A stretch of 64,000 bases of DNA from Mesorhizobium sp. WSM3859 (GCF_002295065.1 NZ_NSGG01000010.1:62001-126000), one strand, 5' to 3'; numbered from the stretch's first letter, positions 7,612-16,825 are shown. Program-made: numbers and translations. Notes: generated by a model from the letters alone, not told the origin.

Positions 7612-8445
7612 TCAGACCGTCGCGGGGTCGAGCGCCGGCTGGCCTTTGAACCGCGCCACGATGCCGGCAAGGTCGCCCTTGGCGAAGGCATCGCGCAGCG
7701 CATCGAAGGACGGCAGCACGAAATAGGCGCGCTGGAACTTGTCGATCTCATAGCCGGTGCGCATCACCGTCTCGAGGTCGTACGGCACATGGTGGGCGTC
7801 CTTGCTCTCGACCGCGAATTGCAGCTCGGTGAAGGACGACATCAGCCCGGCGCCGAAGGCCTTCACGGGCTGGCCGGCTTCCTGGATGAGGCCGTATTCG
7901 GCGCTGTACCAGTAGAGCCTGGTGATCATCTCGTCGCCGCCCAGCGCGATCACGTCCTCGGCCTTCTCGCCATACATCTGCATGAAATCGGCGAAGACCG
8001 GCTGGGTCAGGATCGGCACGTGGCCGAAGAAATCGTGAAACATGTCGGGCTCGACGATGTAGTCGAGCTCCTTCTTTGTCCGCAGCCAGTTGGTGACCGG
8101 GAAGCGGCGATTGGCGAGATGATCGAAGAACGGGCCGGCCGGAATGAGGCCGGGCACCGCGACGATCTCCCAGCCGGTCAGCTTGGTGAGTTTCTCGCTG
8201 ATCTCGTCGAAATCCGGAATCCTGTCGAGCAGGCCGAGCGCCGCGACGCCGTCGAGGTAGGAACGATGCGCGAGCTTCTGGGTCAGCCTCGTCTGGCGGT
8301 CGCAGAGCGTGCGCCACACCGCCTGCTCCTCGGCGGAATAATCGTAGCCTTGCGCAACCGTGAAATCGCTGCGGCAGACCGAATAGTCGCCGCGAAGGCC
8401 CTGTGCCGCGCATTCGGCGGCGTAATCGGCAACACTGATCGTCAT
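7612..8445 (-). CDS. phhA: Phenylalanine-4-hydroxylase
   Basis: The 277-residue protein has the bacterial monomeric aromatic amino acid hydroxylase fold. The iron ligands are visible: two His in HDFFGHVPILT and the Glu in YWYSAEYGLIQE. It converts phenylalanine to tyrosine using tetrahydropterin and oxygen, in the cytoplasm. AGGAGG at 8451-8456 sits five bases from the ATG at 8445 and only two from the ATG at 8448, so the second Met is preferred. It is divergent from an Lrp/AsnC regulator that very likely controls it, as is common for phhA in Proteobacteria. A start much further upstream (8586) would run across that promoter region. Confidence 0.95.
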   Translation of the reverse strand: MTISVADYAAECAAQGLRGDYSVCRSDFTVAQGYDYSAEEQAVWRTLCDRQTRLTQKLAHRSYLDGVAALGLLDRIPDFDEISEKLTKLTGWEIVAVPGLIPAGPFFDHLANRRFPVTNWLRTKKELDYIVEPDMFHDFFGHVPILTQPVFADFMQMYGEKAEDVIALGGDEMITRLYWYSAEYGLIQEAGQPVKAFGAGLMSSFTELQFAVESKDAHHVPYDLETVMRTGYEIDKFQRAYFVLPSFDALRDAFAKGDLAGIVARFKGQPALDPATV

Positions 8446-8584
8446 CATATCCTCCTCAAAATCGTGATCCGCGGATCGTGGAAGGGAGTGTAGGAGCGAT
8501 CGCTGAGGCAAATCAGCCCTTGTTTGTAGCTTGTCCGAAGATCTTGAGGTAAAATAACTCAGATCAATGTGAGATCGAGAAAAC

Positions 8585-9061
8585 ATGCCTCAGTTCGACG
8601 GTTTCGAAATCAAGATGCTTGATATCCTGCAGCGCGACGGCCGCAAGCCCGTGTCGGAGCTGGCGCAGGAGATCGGCCTTTCGACCACGCCTTGCGCGCG
8701 CCGATTCGAAGCCTTGCAGGAAACCGGCATCATCAAGGGCTTTGCTGCCGTGCTCAGTCGCCGCGCCGTTGGCCTGACGGTCGAGGTCTTCATCCAGGTG
8801 CGGCTGGTCAGCCATAGCGACGGCTCGCCGGAAAGCTTTATCGCCGCCGTGCAGCGCATGGACGAGGTTTCGTCCTGCTGGACGATGACCGGCGATCACG
8901 ATTTCCTGCTGCATGTCATGGTGCCGTCGGTGGACGATCTTAACGCCTTCGTCATGCACCGGCTGATGCGGCTCCCCGGCGTGCGCGACGTCCACACGCA
9001 ACTGGTGCTGCAGAACATCAAGGGCCCGGGTCACGTGCCGCTCAGCCATCTGCGGAAATGA
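8585..9061 (+). CDS. Lrp/AsnC-family transcriptional regulator
   Basis: The 158-residue protein has an N-terminal HTH (DGRKPVSELAQEIGLSTTPCARRFEALQETGII) and a C-terminal RAM/AsnC ligand domain ending in QNIKGPGHVPL. Divergent placement opposite phhA across a 139-base promoter region suggests it senses an aromatic amino acid and activates phhA. The intergenic DNA is AT-richer than its surroundings (aaaataactcagatcaatg), as Lrp sites often are. Confidence 0.92.
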   Translation: MPQFDGFEIKMLDILQRDGRKPVSELAQEIGLSTTPCARRFEALQETGIIKGFAAVLSRRAVGLTVEVFIQVRLVSHSDGSPESFIAAVQRMDEVSSCWTMTGDHDFLLHVMVPSVDDLNAFVMHRLMRLPGVRDVHTQLVLQNIKGPGHVPLSHLRK

Positions 9062-9163
9062 TCCGCTCAAATCTGGCGAAAAGCTGCTTGGAAACTGCTG
9101 AACCGCGCCAAGGCGGCTTCGACATCGGCCATTAGCACAAGCGGACCAACCTGGAGGTCCGCC

Positions 9164-10717
9164 TTGAACATCGTGCTGATCAATCCGCCGCACACGGCCA
9201 TCGGCAGCCGCGTGCCCGACGACCATTTGCCGCCGCTCGGCCTGCTGGCGATCGGCGGTCCGCTGATCGATTCCGGCCATCAGGTGCGGCTGGTCGATGC
9301 CGAATTCGGGCCGATGCCGCTTGGCACGCTTGTCGACGAGGCTCTGCGCGGCGATCCGGATTTCATCCTGATCGGCCATTCCGGCTCGACCTCGGCGCAT
9401 CCGACGGCCTTGAAAATCGCCGAAATGATCAAGGCCCGCGCGCCGGGCGTCATCGTCATCTATGGCGGCGTCTTTCCGACCTATCACTGGCGCGACATCC
9501 TGGTCGCGACCGACGTCTTCGACTTCATCGTGCGCGGCGAGGGCGAAGCGACCGCGACGGCGCTGGTCGAGGCGATCGAGATGCGCCAGCCGGTGGGAAG
9601 TGTCGCCGGCATCGCCTATCGCGACGATCTCGGCCGCGCCTTTGCCACGCAAGCTGCCATGACCATTGCCGATCTCGATGCCTGGCGTGTCGGCTGGGAG
9701 CTGATCGATCATCGCCGCTACTCCTATTGGGGCGGCAAGCGCGCGGTGGTCATGCAGTTCTCGCGCGGCTGCCCGCATCTGTGCAACTATTGCGGCCAGC
9801 GCGGCTTCTGGACCCGCTGGCGGCATCGCGATCCGATAAAGTTCGCCAGGGAGATAGCCTGGCTGCATCGCGAACACGGCGTCGAGCTGATCAACCTGGC
9901 GGACGAAAACCCGACCTCCTCGAAGAAAGCCTGGCGCGCCTTTTTGGACGCCATGATCGCCGAGAACGTGCCGGTGCTGATCGTCGGCTCGACCCGCGCC
10001 GACGACATCGTGCGCGATGCCGACATCCTGCACCTTTATCGCAAGGCCGGTGTGATCCGCTGGCTGCTCGGGATGGAGAATACCGACGAGGAGACGCTGT
10101 CGCTGATCCGCAAGGGCGGCAGCACGAAGTCGGACCGCGAAGCGATCCGGCTGCTTCGCCGGCACGGCATCCTATCGATGGCGACCTGGGTCGCCGGCTT
10201 CGAGGACGAGACCTTGCGCGACCTCTGGCGCGGCTTCCGTCAGCTCATCGCCTATGATCCCGACCAGATCCAGGCACTCTATGTTACCCCGCACCGCTGG
10301 ACGCCGTTCTTCCGCATCGCCAGCGACCGCAAGGTGATCCAGAAGGACGTCCGCCTCTGGGACTACAAGCATCAGGTGCTGGCGATGACCCGGCTGAGGC
10401 CGTGTATGCTGTTCTTCGCCGTCAAGCTGATCGAGGTCGCGGTGCAGTCGCGGCCTAAGGCGCTGGTGCGCATCCTCTTCCACCCCGATCCCGAACAGCG
10501 GCACTCGATGCGCTGGTACACCAAGATGGGCCGCCGCGTCTGGTTCCGCGAAGTCTGGGGTTTCTTGGCTCACGACGGCCGCGTCAAGGACGGCCCGACG
10601 CTCGCCGAATTCTGGGGCGCGCCGCAGGACGCCGAGGAGGAATCGATGATCGTCCGGCGGCCGGCCGGTAAGCCGGTCGTGCCTGTCATCGAAGAACAGA
10701 GAAGATTAGCCGGCTGA
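9164..10717 (+). CDS. B12-binding radical SAM protein, BchE-like
   Basis: The 517-residue protein has an N-terminal cobalamin-binding Rossmann-type domain (to about residue 140, with LLAIGGPLIDSGHQVRLVDAE and VIYGGVFPTYH). A radical SAM core follows, with the cluster motif CxxxCxxC in SRGCPHLCNYCGQ about residue 205. The closest families I recognise are BchE (anaerobic Mg-protoporphyrin monomethyl ester cyclase) and related methyltransferase-like enzymes. It begins with TTG: GGAGG at 9153-9157 is six bases upstream and there is no better ATG. No other bacteriochlorophyll gene is in the window, so a role in pigment synthesis is doubtful and the substrate is open. Confidence 0.75.
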   Translation: MNIVLINPPHTAIGSRVPDDHLPPLGLLAIGGPLIDSGHQVRLVDAEFGPMPLGTLVDEALRGDPDFILIGHSGSTSAHPTALKIAEMIKARAPGVIVIYGGVFPTYHWRDILVATDVFDFIVRGEGEATATALVEAIEMRQPVGSVAGIAYRDDLGRAFATQAAMTIADLDAWRVGWELIDHRRYSYWGGKRAVVMQFSRGCPHLCNYCGQRGFWTRWRHRDPIKFAREIAWLHREHGVELINLADENPTSSKKAWRAFLDAMIAENVPVLIVGSTRADDIVRDADILHLYRKAGVIRWLLGMENTDEETLSLIRKGGSTKSDREAIRLLRRHGILSMATWVAGFEDETLRDLWRGFRQLIAYDPDQIQALYVTPHRWTPFFRIASDRKVIQKDVRLWDYKHQVLAMTRLRPCMLFFAVKLIEVAVQSRPKALVRILFHPDPEQRHSMRWYTKMGRRVWFREVWGFLAHDGRVKDGPTLAEFWGAPQDAEEESMIVRRPAGKPVVPVIEEQRRLAG

Positions 10718-10724
10718 TTATGGC

Positions 10725-10747
10725 AGTTCACCGTGAAACGGTGAACT
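10725..10747. terminator. Bidirectional hairpin between convergent genes
   Basis: A 10-base perfect stem agttcaccgt / acggtgaact with loop gaa lies between the radical SAM stop (10717) and the argB stop (10760). Position between two converging genes supports a shared terminator role, although the T-runs are poor. Confidence 0.6.
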
Positions 10748-10759
10748 TGCCTGCTCTCG

Positions 10760-11653
10760 TTACGGAACGATCAGCGTGCCGGCGCCATGCTCGGTGAAGA
10801 GCTCCAGCAGCACGGAATGCGGCGTCTTGCCGTTGAGGATGACGACGCCCTCGACGCCGCGCTCGATTGCCTCGATGCAAGTCTCGACCTTCGGGATCAT
10901 GCCTCCCGACACCGTGCCGTCCTTGATCAGCGCCTTGGCCTCGGCGACGGTCAGCTCGTCGATCAGCTTCTTGTTCTTGTCGAGCACGCCCGGCACGTCG
11001 GTGAGGAACAAGAGGCGCGAGGCGCGGCACGCGCCTGCGATGGCACCCGCGAACGTGTCGGCGTTGATGTTGTAGGTGTGGCCGTCGCGGCCGGGAGCCA
11101 CAGGCGCCAGCACCGGGATCATCTCCGAGCGAGCAAGCAAGTCGAGCAGCGTGCGGTCGACTTCGACCGGCTCGCCGACGAAGCCGAGATCCAGCACCCG
11201 CTCGATATTGGAATCCGGGTCGATCATGGTCTTGCGCGCTTTTTCGGCGAACACCATGTTGCCGTCCTTGCCGCAGAGCCCGATCGCCCACTCGCCCTCG
11301 GCGTTGATCAGCGCCACGATCTCCTTGTTGATCGAGCCCGCCAGCACCATCTCGACGATCTCGACCGTCTTCTGGTCGGTGACGCGCAACCCCCCCTCGA
11401 ACTTGGATTCGATGCCCATCTTGGTCAGCATCGCGCCGATCTGCGGCCCGCCGCCATGCACCACGATCGGGTTGACGCCCGACTGTTTCAAAAGAGCGAT
11501 GTCGCGGGCGAAGGCCTTGCCGAGCTCGGTATCGCCCATGGCATGGCCGCCATATTTCACCACCACCGTCTTGTTCTCATAGCGTTGCATGTAAGGCAGC
11601 GCGCGCGAGAGGAGCGCGGCCTGCATTTCGGCGTTGGCGGCGATGTCCGTCAT
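10760..11653 (-). CDS. argB: Acetylglutamate kinase
   Basis: The 297-residue protein is a full-length acetylglutamate kinase: VVVKYGGHAMG at the phosphate-binding N-terminus, VVHGGGPQIGAML for the acetylglutamate site, NINADTFAG, and GGMIPKVETCIEAIERGVE in the C-terminal nucleotide-binding part. It carries out the second, usually arginine-regulated, step of arginine synthesis. Its N-terminal helix is extended (MTDIAANAEMQAALLSRALPY), as in arginine-inhibited hexameric enzymes. In rhizobia it usually follows engB directly; here engB lies 12 kb upstream on the same strand. Confidence 0.96.
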   Translation of the reverse strand: MTDIAANAEMQAALLSRALPYMQRYENKTVVVKYGGHAMGDTELGKAFARDIALLKQSGVNPIVVHGGGPQIGAMLTKMGIESKFEGGLRVTDQKTVEIVEMVLAGSINKEIVALINAEGEWAIGLCGKDGNMVFAEKARKTMIDPDSNIERVLDLGFVGEPVEVDRTLLDLLARSEMIPVLAPVAPGRDGHTYNINADTFAGAIAGACRASRLLFLTDVPGVLDKNKKLIDELTVAEAKALIKDGTVSGGMIPKVETCIEAIERGVEGVVILNGKTPHSVLLELFTEHGAGTLIVP

Positions 11654-11832
11654 CGGTATCGATCCCAGCTAGCTTGAATGGCGGCCTCTTAGCGGGAATT
11701 GCCGCAGGCCGCAAACGGCTTTGCGGTCACAATGATGAAATCTGCTGGTTCCCCAGCACAGGGATTTGACCGGCCGGCTGTGTCTGCCTTGGCGGGTGGC
11801 ATGTCTGGGAGACTCACGGAAATGCCCGCCAC

Positions 11833-12020
11833 GTCATTCACGGGCGAAGCAAGGAGCGAAGCGACGCGCGCTGGATCCAAGGTCCATTCCATGACGCATG
11901 AGCGCTGCTGTGGTGCAGAATTCTGCTCCACTGCGCTCTTCGATCAAAGTGACGGCATGAATCCCAGGGTCTCGGCGCCGCCTCTTCGCGGTTGCTCCGC
12001 TCCTGCGGCGCGAGCTGCGC
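11833..12020. repeat. Mosaic intergenic repeat, copy A
   Basis: This noncoding stretch shares several modules with 28526-28684. They are gtcattc...gggcgaagcaaggagcgaagcgacgcgcgc (inverted in the other copy), ccattccatgac, the palindromic tgcagaattctg, and gacggcatgaatcccagggtct. The modules ccattcc-tgac, tgcagaattctg and gacggcatg...ccagggtct occur in the same order in both copies. No open frame here looks like a protein. The rest of the 11654-12133 gap shows nothing else I can name. Confidence 0.65.
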
Positions 12021-12103
12021 CCGCTTGCTTGGCCCGACATAGGTGCGGAATACTTCGGATTGGGTCGCCCCAGCTGGTGGACAACGCTTGCGGCACCCGT
12101 TGC

Positions 12104-12114
12104 AAATAAATCGC
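12104..12114 (+). promoter_or_regulatory. aaataaatcgc motif before ECF sigma gene
   Basis: The 11-mer aaataaatcgc occurs 20 bases before the sigma start codon and again at 13494-13504 upstream of the fasciclin gene. Both are followed by an A/T-rich aattTg about 15 bases on. A shared regulatory element, perhaps an autoregulated ECF promoter part, is possible; evidence is two copies only. Confidence 0.3.
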
Positions 12115-12133
12115 AATCTTCTAATTTGCCGCC

Positions 12134-12673
12134 ATGGCGCCGCAGGACATCAGCAAGCTGATCGTCCGGACTTCGATGAAGGACCGGGCCGCGTTCGATC
12201 TGCTTTACAGGCAGACCAGCGCGAAACTTTTCGGTGTCTGCCTCCGTGTCTTGAAGGACAGGGGAGATGCGGAAGAAGCGCTGCAGGAGGTCTTCGTCAA
12301 GATATGGACGAAGGCGGACCGTTTCGCGGTTTCCGATCTGAGCCCGATTTCCTGGCTGGTGGCCGTTGCGCGCAATCATGCGATCGATCGCATCCGGGCG
12401 CGGCGCAGTCCTTCCGCCAACATCGATGTGGCCCTCGACGTCGCCGATCCGACGCCGGGACCCGAGGCGATGGCTGTGGCGGGCGGCGAGGCCGATCGCA
12501 TCCACCATTGCCTCGACGAACTTGAACAAGACCGGGCGGCGGCCGTCCGGGGCGCCTATTTGAGCGGCGAAAGCTATGCCGAGCTGGCGGAGCGCTTCAA
12601 GGTTCCGCTGAACACGATGCGGACCTGGCTGCGGCGAAGCCTGCTCAAACTGAGGGAATGCCTGGAAAGATGA
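12134..12673 (+). CDS. ECF RNA polymerase sigma factor (SigK/RpoE-like)
   Basis: The 179-residue protein has sigma region 2 (FDLLYRQTSAKLFGVCLRVL and GDAEEALQEVFVKIWTKADRF, then SWLVAVARNHAIDRIRARR) and region 4 with the HTH SYAELAERFKVPLNTMRTWLRRSLLKLRECL. Length and the SWL...NHAIDRIR motif match the group paired with anti-sigma-K-type regulators. The next gene overlaps it and encodes such an anti-sigma factor. Expected targets include the nearby fasciclin gene. Confidence 0.92.
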   Translation: MAPQDISKLIVRTSMKDRAAFDLLYRQTSAKLFGVCLRVLKDRGDAEEALQEVFVKIWTKADRFAVSDLSPISWLVAVARNHAIDRIRARRSPSANIDVALDVADPTPGPEAMAVAGGEADRIHHCLDELEQDRAAAVRGAYLSGESYAELAERFKVPLNTMRTWLRRSLLKLRECLER

Positions 12674-13392
12674 CGCTGGCGGAAGACAACGGACCGGAAC
12701 GTGGAGGCGACGACCTGCTCGCCGCCGAATACGTTCTCGGCGTTCTGCCAGCCGACGAACGCCAGATCGCGTCCCGCCGCATCGACACCGAGACGGCGTT
12801 TGCCCGCCTGGTCGATGCCTGGGAGGTCCATTTCGCGCCGATGGCCGCCGCCTATGCCGCGGTCGAGCCGCCGGCTTCGGTCAAGGTGGCGATCGACCGC
12901 CGCCTCTTCGCGTCGACTTCTTCCACATCTCCGGCACCCGGTGGCGGCCTGTGGGCGAGCCTTGCCTTCTGGCGCGGCCTTGCCGCCGCGGCCATTGCCG
13001 CTTTGGCCGTCTATGTCGCCCTGCCTTACGTCAATCCGCCGGTCCAGCCGCCCGGGTCCAGGCTCGTCGCGTCGCTCGCCGCCGACAACAGCAACGTCAA
13101 GTACCTCGCCGTCTACGATGCTGCCCGCCATGAGGTCGGCCTGTCGCTCGTCTCCGGCGATCACGGCGCCGGCAAGGACTTCGAGCTGTGGATGATCGAA
13201 GGCAAGAACGCGCCGGTCTCGATGGGCGTCATCCCGGCTGGCCAGACCGCGCGCATGGCCGTGGCCCCCGCCGTCCAGCAGAAGCTCGCGCAAGGCGCGG
13301 TGCTCGCCGTCAGCCTCGAGCCTTCGGGCGGTTCGCCGACCGGCCAGCCGACCGGTCCGGTCGTCGCCGCAGGTGACCTGAAGGGCATCTGA
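12670..13392 (+). CDS. Anti-sigma factor, RskA/anti-sigma-K type
   Basis: The 240-residue protein starts with an anti-sigma N-terminal segment (DDLLAAEYVLGVLPADERQ). It has one membrane span about residues 102-119 (LAAAAIAALAVYVALPYV), then an extracytoplasmic domain with ELWMIEGKNAPVSMGVIP typical of the RskA C-terminal family. No HxxxCxxC zinc motif is present, so it is of the non-zinc class. The start at 12670 gives a four-base ATGA overlap with the sigma gene; an ATG at 12658 is also possible. It should hold the sigma factor at the membrane until an envelope signal triggers release. Confidence 0.88.
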   Translation: MTLAEDNGPERGGDDLLAAEYVLGVLPADERQIASRRIDTETAFARLVDAWEVHFAPMAAAYAAVEPPASVKVAIDRRLFASTSSTSPAPGGGLWASLAFWRGLAAAAIAALAVYVALPYVNPPVQPPGSRLVASLAADNSNVKYLAVYDAARHEVGLSLVSGDHGAGKDFELWMIEGKNAPVSMGVIPAGQTARMAVAPAVQQKLAQGAVLAVSLEPSGGSPTGQPTGPVVAAGDLKGI

Positions 13393-13529
13393 CCGCCGGT
13401 TCGGCACAATCACGCCCATAAAGACTAATCGAAGTCTATTTTCTGTCAGCAGATGACAGGAGAATTATGCCGTCGTCGTAGCTAGGGCATATGAAATAAA
13501 TCGCGCCAACAAAAAATTTGTAACAGTCG

Positions 13530-13558
13530 TGAAACTAGCTTTTCGACCGCGCCGTATC
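13530..13558 (+). promoter_or_regulatory. Candidate ECF-type promoter of fasciclin gene
   Basis: tgaaac (13530-13535) and cgtatc (13553-13558) are separated by 17 bases, close to the -35/-10 layout used by many ECF sigma factors. It lies about 50 bases before the fasciclin start codon. An aaataaatcgc motif (13494-13504) and a ctgtca/tgacag inverted pair (13443-13459) lie upstream. Confidence 0.4.
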
Positions 13559-13606
13559 TCCTTGCGTTCCCAAGGACGGGAAAAACAACCCGAGGAGACT
13601 GACACA

Positions 13607-14161
13607 ATGCGTAAACTCGCCACCCTTTTGCTTGCATCTACGCTTGGCCTTTCCGCGATCGGCGCCGTTGCCTATGCCAATCCGATGGTCGGCGGCGCGC
13701 CGATGTATGCCAAGAAGAACATCATCGAGAACGCCGTCAATTCGAAGGACCACACCACGCTGGTCGCCGCCGTCAAGGCCGCCGGCCTCGTCGACACGCT
13801 GCAGGGCGCCGGCCCCTTCACCGTCTTCGCGCCGACCAATGAAGCCTTTGCAGCACTGCCGCCGGGTACTGTCGACACGCTGCTCAAGCCCGAGAACAAG
13901 GACAAGCTGACCAAGGTGCTCACCTGCCATGTCGTCGCCGCCAAGGCGCTGGCTGCCGACGTCGCCAAGATGGCCAAGGCCGATGGCGGCGCCCACCAAG
14001 TCAAGACGGTCGGCGGTTGCGAGCTGACGCTGAAGGCCAAGGGCGGCAAGGTCACCGTCACCGACGAGAACGGCAATGTCGCCCACGTCACCATCGCCGA
14101 TGTCCGCCAGTCGAACGGCGTCATCCACGTCATCGACAAGGTTCTCTTGCCGAAGATGTAA
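13607..14161 (+). CDS. Exported fasciclin (FAS1)-domain protein
   Basis: The 184-residue protein has a signal peptide to about residue 24 (ending AVAYA). One FAS1 domain follows: FTVFAPTNEAFAALPPGTVDTLL is the H1-type motif and NGVIHVIDKVLLPKM the H2-type end. Two Cys (LTCHVV and GGCELT) may form a disulphide in the periplasm. Small single-FAS1 proteins of this kind in rhizobia include Nex18, linked with symbiosis. The start follows GAGGAG at 13592-13597. Position after the sigma/anti-sigma pair suggests it is a target of that sigma factor. Confidence 0.9.
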   Translation: MRKLATLLLASTLGLSAIGAVAYANPMVGGAPMYAKKNIIENAVNSKDHTTLVAAVKAAGLVDTLQGAGPFTVFAPTNEAFAALPPGTVDTLLKPENKDKLTKVLTCHVVAAKALAADVAKMAKADGGAHQVKTVGGCELTLKAKGGKVTVTDENGNVAHVTIADVRQSNGVIHVIDKVLLPKM

Positions 14162-14270
14162 CAAAGCGGACCTGGCCGGCGAAGACATGGCTGAGCGCCG
14201 GCCGCGACATCCAAGATCCGCGCCGCCGGCAAGGGTGTGCTCCGCGCTCCCATAAAGGCGGCGCGGAGCA

Positions 14271-14313
14271 GCAATTCCAGGAAAGCGCAAAGCGGTTTTC
14301 GGTCTGGGGTTGC
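14271..14313. repeat. Rhizobial intergenic inverted repeat, family B
   Basis: gcaattccaggaaagcgcaa...agcggttttc...ggggttgc is a diverged copy of a hairpin-forming unit also seen at 16755-16825, 18608-18650 and 61434-61475. The common ends are gcaattcc and its complement. Confidence 0.55.
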
Positions 14314-14395
14314 TCAAGACAACCGATAGCGCGTCACCGGCTTTTGATTTCCGGGCGGCGCTCTATCTTGGCAAAATGCGTCAGGAGGAACGGCC

Positions 14396-14899
<504 letters not shown>

Positions 14900-14921
14900 G
14901 CGGCGCCTTCTCGGGCCGACT

Positions 14922-15410
14922 TCAGTTGAGGCCGGACATGGTGATGCTGGGCTTGGCCAGCATCAGCCAGAAGATCGCGACAACGCAGAAGAAAGCGGGG
15001 AAGCCGAAGGCGAACCAGACGCGGTAGAGCCGGTCGAACCCGGGCGGCAGCGCGGACGCTTCCGCCGCCGCTTGCCTCGCCATGTCGCGCAGCCGGATCT
15101 GGATCCAGACCACCGGCAGCCAGAACAGGCCGACGACGACATAGAGGGCCAGCGCCAGCAGGATCCATCCCTCGTTGAGCGGCCAGCCGATGCTGCGCGC
15201 CAGGCCGTAGCCAGTCAGCGGCTGCAGCACCACGGCGGTGGCCGTGAAGACCGTGTCGGCAATCACCACGATGCCGGCGACATCGGCGACCACGCGGGGA
15301 TCGCGCGTCCTGACGGCCATCACCATGAAGAAGGCGATGCCGATCCCGGTGCCGAACAAAACCGTCGCGCCGAGCACATGGACAAGCCGAAGAATGTCCT
15401 CGAGCGGCAT
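14922..15410 (-). CDS. DUF2269-family integral membrane protein
   Basis: The 162-residue protein has four hydrophobic segments and the family's features: LRLVHVLGATVLFGTGIGIAF at the start, LQPLTGYGLARS in the middle and a C-terminal FFCVVAIFWLMLAKP. DUF2269 proteins are often paired with DoxX-like or SDR proteins, and here the gene overlaps the stop of an SDR-DoxX fusion by one base (TGATG). The start at 15410 is chosen for that overlap; the longer open frame upstream is a shadow. His residues (LVHVLG) suggest a possible haem or metal ligand, but the function is unknown. Confidence 0.8.
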   Translation of the reverse strand: MPLEDILRLVHVLGATVLFGTGIGIAFFMVMAVRTRDPRVVADVAGIVVIADTVFTATAVVLQPLTGYGLARSIGWPLNEGWILLALALYVVVGLFWLPVVWIQIRLRDMARQAAAEASALPPGFDRLYRVWFAFGFPAFFCVVAIFWLMLAKPSITMSGLN

Positions 15411-16690
15411 CAGCGTTCGTCCAGTATGGCCAAGGCCGTGAGCGTCAGCAGCATCGACGGCACCACCTTGACCAGGGGGCCGAGCGGGTCGAGCCAGAGC
15501 GCTGGTTCCGCCAACGTCGCGGCGAGCAGGTATGTCAGAGTCAGCAGGAGCATGCCGAGCAGAGCGCGCCGTGCCCAGGGCCGGAACAGCACCGCAAGCC
15601 CCAGCGCGATATCGGCAAGGCACGTCGCCGCCAGCATGACGCTCGCCGGCAGGTCGGGCAGGAAGGTGGCGAAATGACCGCGCGCCGCCTCGAATCCCAG
15701 GAACGGCGCGATACCCGAGACCACCCAGAACAGCGCGAGCGTGACGATGATGGGCGCCTTCAGAAGGTAGAGGCGGGCAAACCACAGATCCTGCACGCCC
15801 GATGGGGCGGCGGCGAGTGTCTCTGCCGCCGACAAAAGGCGCCGGTCGGCCCGTGACCGCTGCCGAAAGCGGACACCGCCCGACATCACCGCCAGTGCCG
15901 CGGAGCGGAGCGGCGAGCGCCATCCAAGCCGCCCGGCGAGATCGGCCAGCCACGTCACCGGTCTTGCCGCCAGCCTCGGCACGGCAAGCACCGGGGCAGG
16001 GGGCAGGCCGAGCCAGCTGCGATGCAGCAGGACAAGGCCCTTCAGCGTCAACCGATCGTCGCTGCCGAGGGCGATATCGGAGCCGGACGGCAGCGTACCC
16101 TGAACGGCGGCGCTGACGGCGGCCGCGACATCTTCAAGCGCAACCGTCATGACCGGGCTGTCCGCATAGGCCAGGGGAACCACGAGCGGAAAGGCGGCGA
16201 GCGCTCGCAGCAAGGCGGAGCCGCCATGCGCATTGCGGCCGAGCACCAGCGCCGGGCGCAGGATGACATGGCGCACGCCGCTTGCCGAGAGCGCCGCATC
16301 GGCGCGCCTCTTGGTGTCGAGAAAGGGCAGGTCGGAGCCGGCCCCCTCCGTTTCCGCCGATATCTGAACGATCAGCAAATCCCGTCCGCGTGCCGCCTCA
16401 TAGAGGGCGAGCATGGCCCGTTCCTGGGTGGCGCCGACATCATCCGAGTAGCCGTCCTGCAGCGCGCCGGCGCAATTGACGACCACTTGCTGCCCGTCCA
16501 GCGCATCCTGCCAGTCCTCGCGCCGCGTCATCCCGGCCAGGTTGGCCTTCAGCCAGCGAGCTTGCGGCATCTTCAGCGCCGCGCGCGCCGGCTCGCGCCC
16601 AAGCCCTGTGACCTGGTGGCCTTCCTCGATCAGTTTCCGTGCAACGGCCGAACCGATGAAGCCGGTCGCGCCGAGAATCAGGATGTTCAT
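15410..16690 (-). CDS. SDR/NAD(P)-binding domain fused to DoxX-like membrane domain
   Basis: The 426-residue protein begins with an atypical short-chain dehydrogenase Rossmann domain (MNILILGATGFIGSAVARKL, GxxGxxG). It runs to about residue 300 with VVNCAGALQDG and VRHVILRPALVLG, resembling NmrA/complex I 39-kDa-subunit-like proteins. From about residue 310 it has four hydrophobic helices typical of DoxX-like domains. The catalytic YxxxK of classical SDRs is not evident, so it may bind NAD(P) without being a classical dehydrogenase. It is coupled to the DUF2269 gene. A membrane redox role is inferred. Confidence 0.82.
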   Translation of the reverse strand: MNILILGATGFIGSAVARKLIEEGHQVTGLGREPARAALKMPQARWLKANLAGMTRREDWQDALDGQQVVVNCAGALQDGYSDDVGATQERAMLALYEAARGRDLLIVQISAETEGAGSDLPFLDTKRRADAALSASGVRHVILRPALVLGRNAHGGSALLRALAAFPLVVPLAYADSPVMTVALEDVAAAVSAAVQGTLPSGSDIALGSDDRLTLKGLVLLHRSWLGLPPAPVLAVPRLAARPVTWLADLAGRLGWRSPLRSAALAVMSGGVRFRQRSRADRRLLSAAETLAAAPSGVQDLWFARLYLLKAPIIVTLALFWVVSGIAPFLGFEAARGHFATFLPDLPASVMLAATCLADIALGLAVLFRPWARRALLGMLLLTLTYLLAATLAEPALWLDPLGPLVKVVPSMLLTLTALAILDER

Positions 16691-16754
16691 GCCGGAACTC
16701 TAGAGCGCTTCAGTGTTTCACGGAATCGCCGAACCGCTCTCAGCATTTGGTGTT

Positions 16755-16825
16755 GCCAATTCCGGACGGAGGGCTGCGGCGAAGTCGCCCAGCCTAACCG
16801 TTACACACACTTTTCCTGGAATTGC
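16755..16825. repeat. Family B intergenic repeat, interrupted copy
   Basis: gccaattccggacgga at one end and cttttcctggaattgc at the other match the two arms of the unit at 14271-14313. The centre is longer and altered, as if another stretch has been inserted. Confidence 0.5.

Noticed and set aside
14922..15953. A 343-residue extended version of the DUF2269 protein
   Set aside because: The extension is an off-frame reading of the upstream SDR-DoxX gene; the family start is at 15410.
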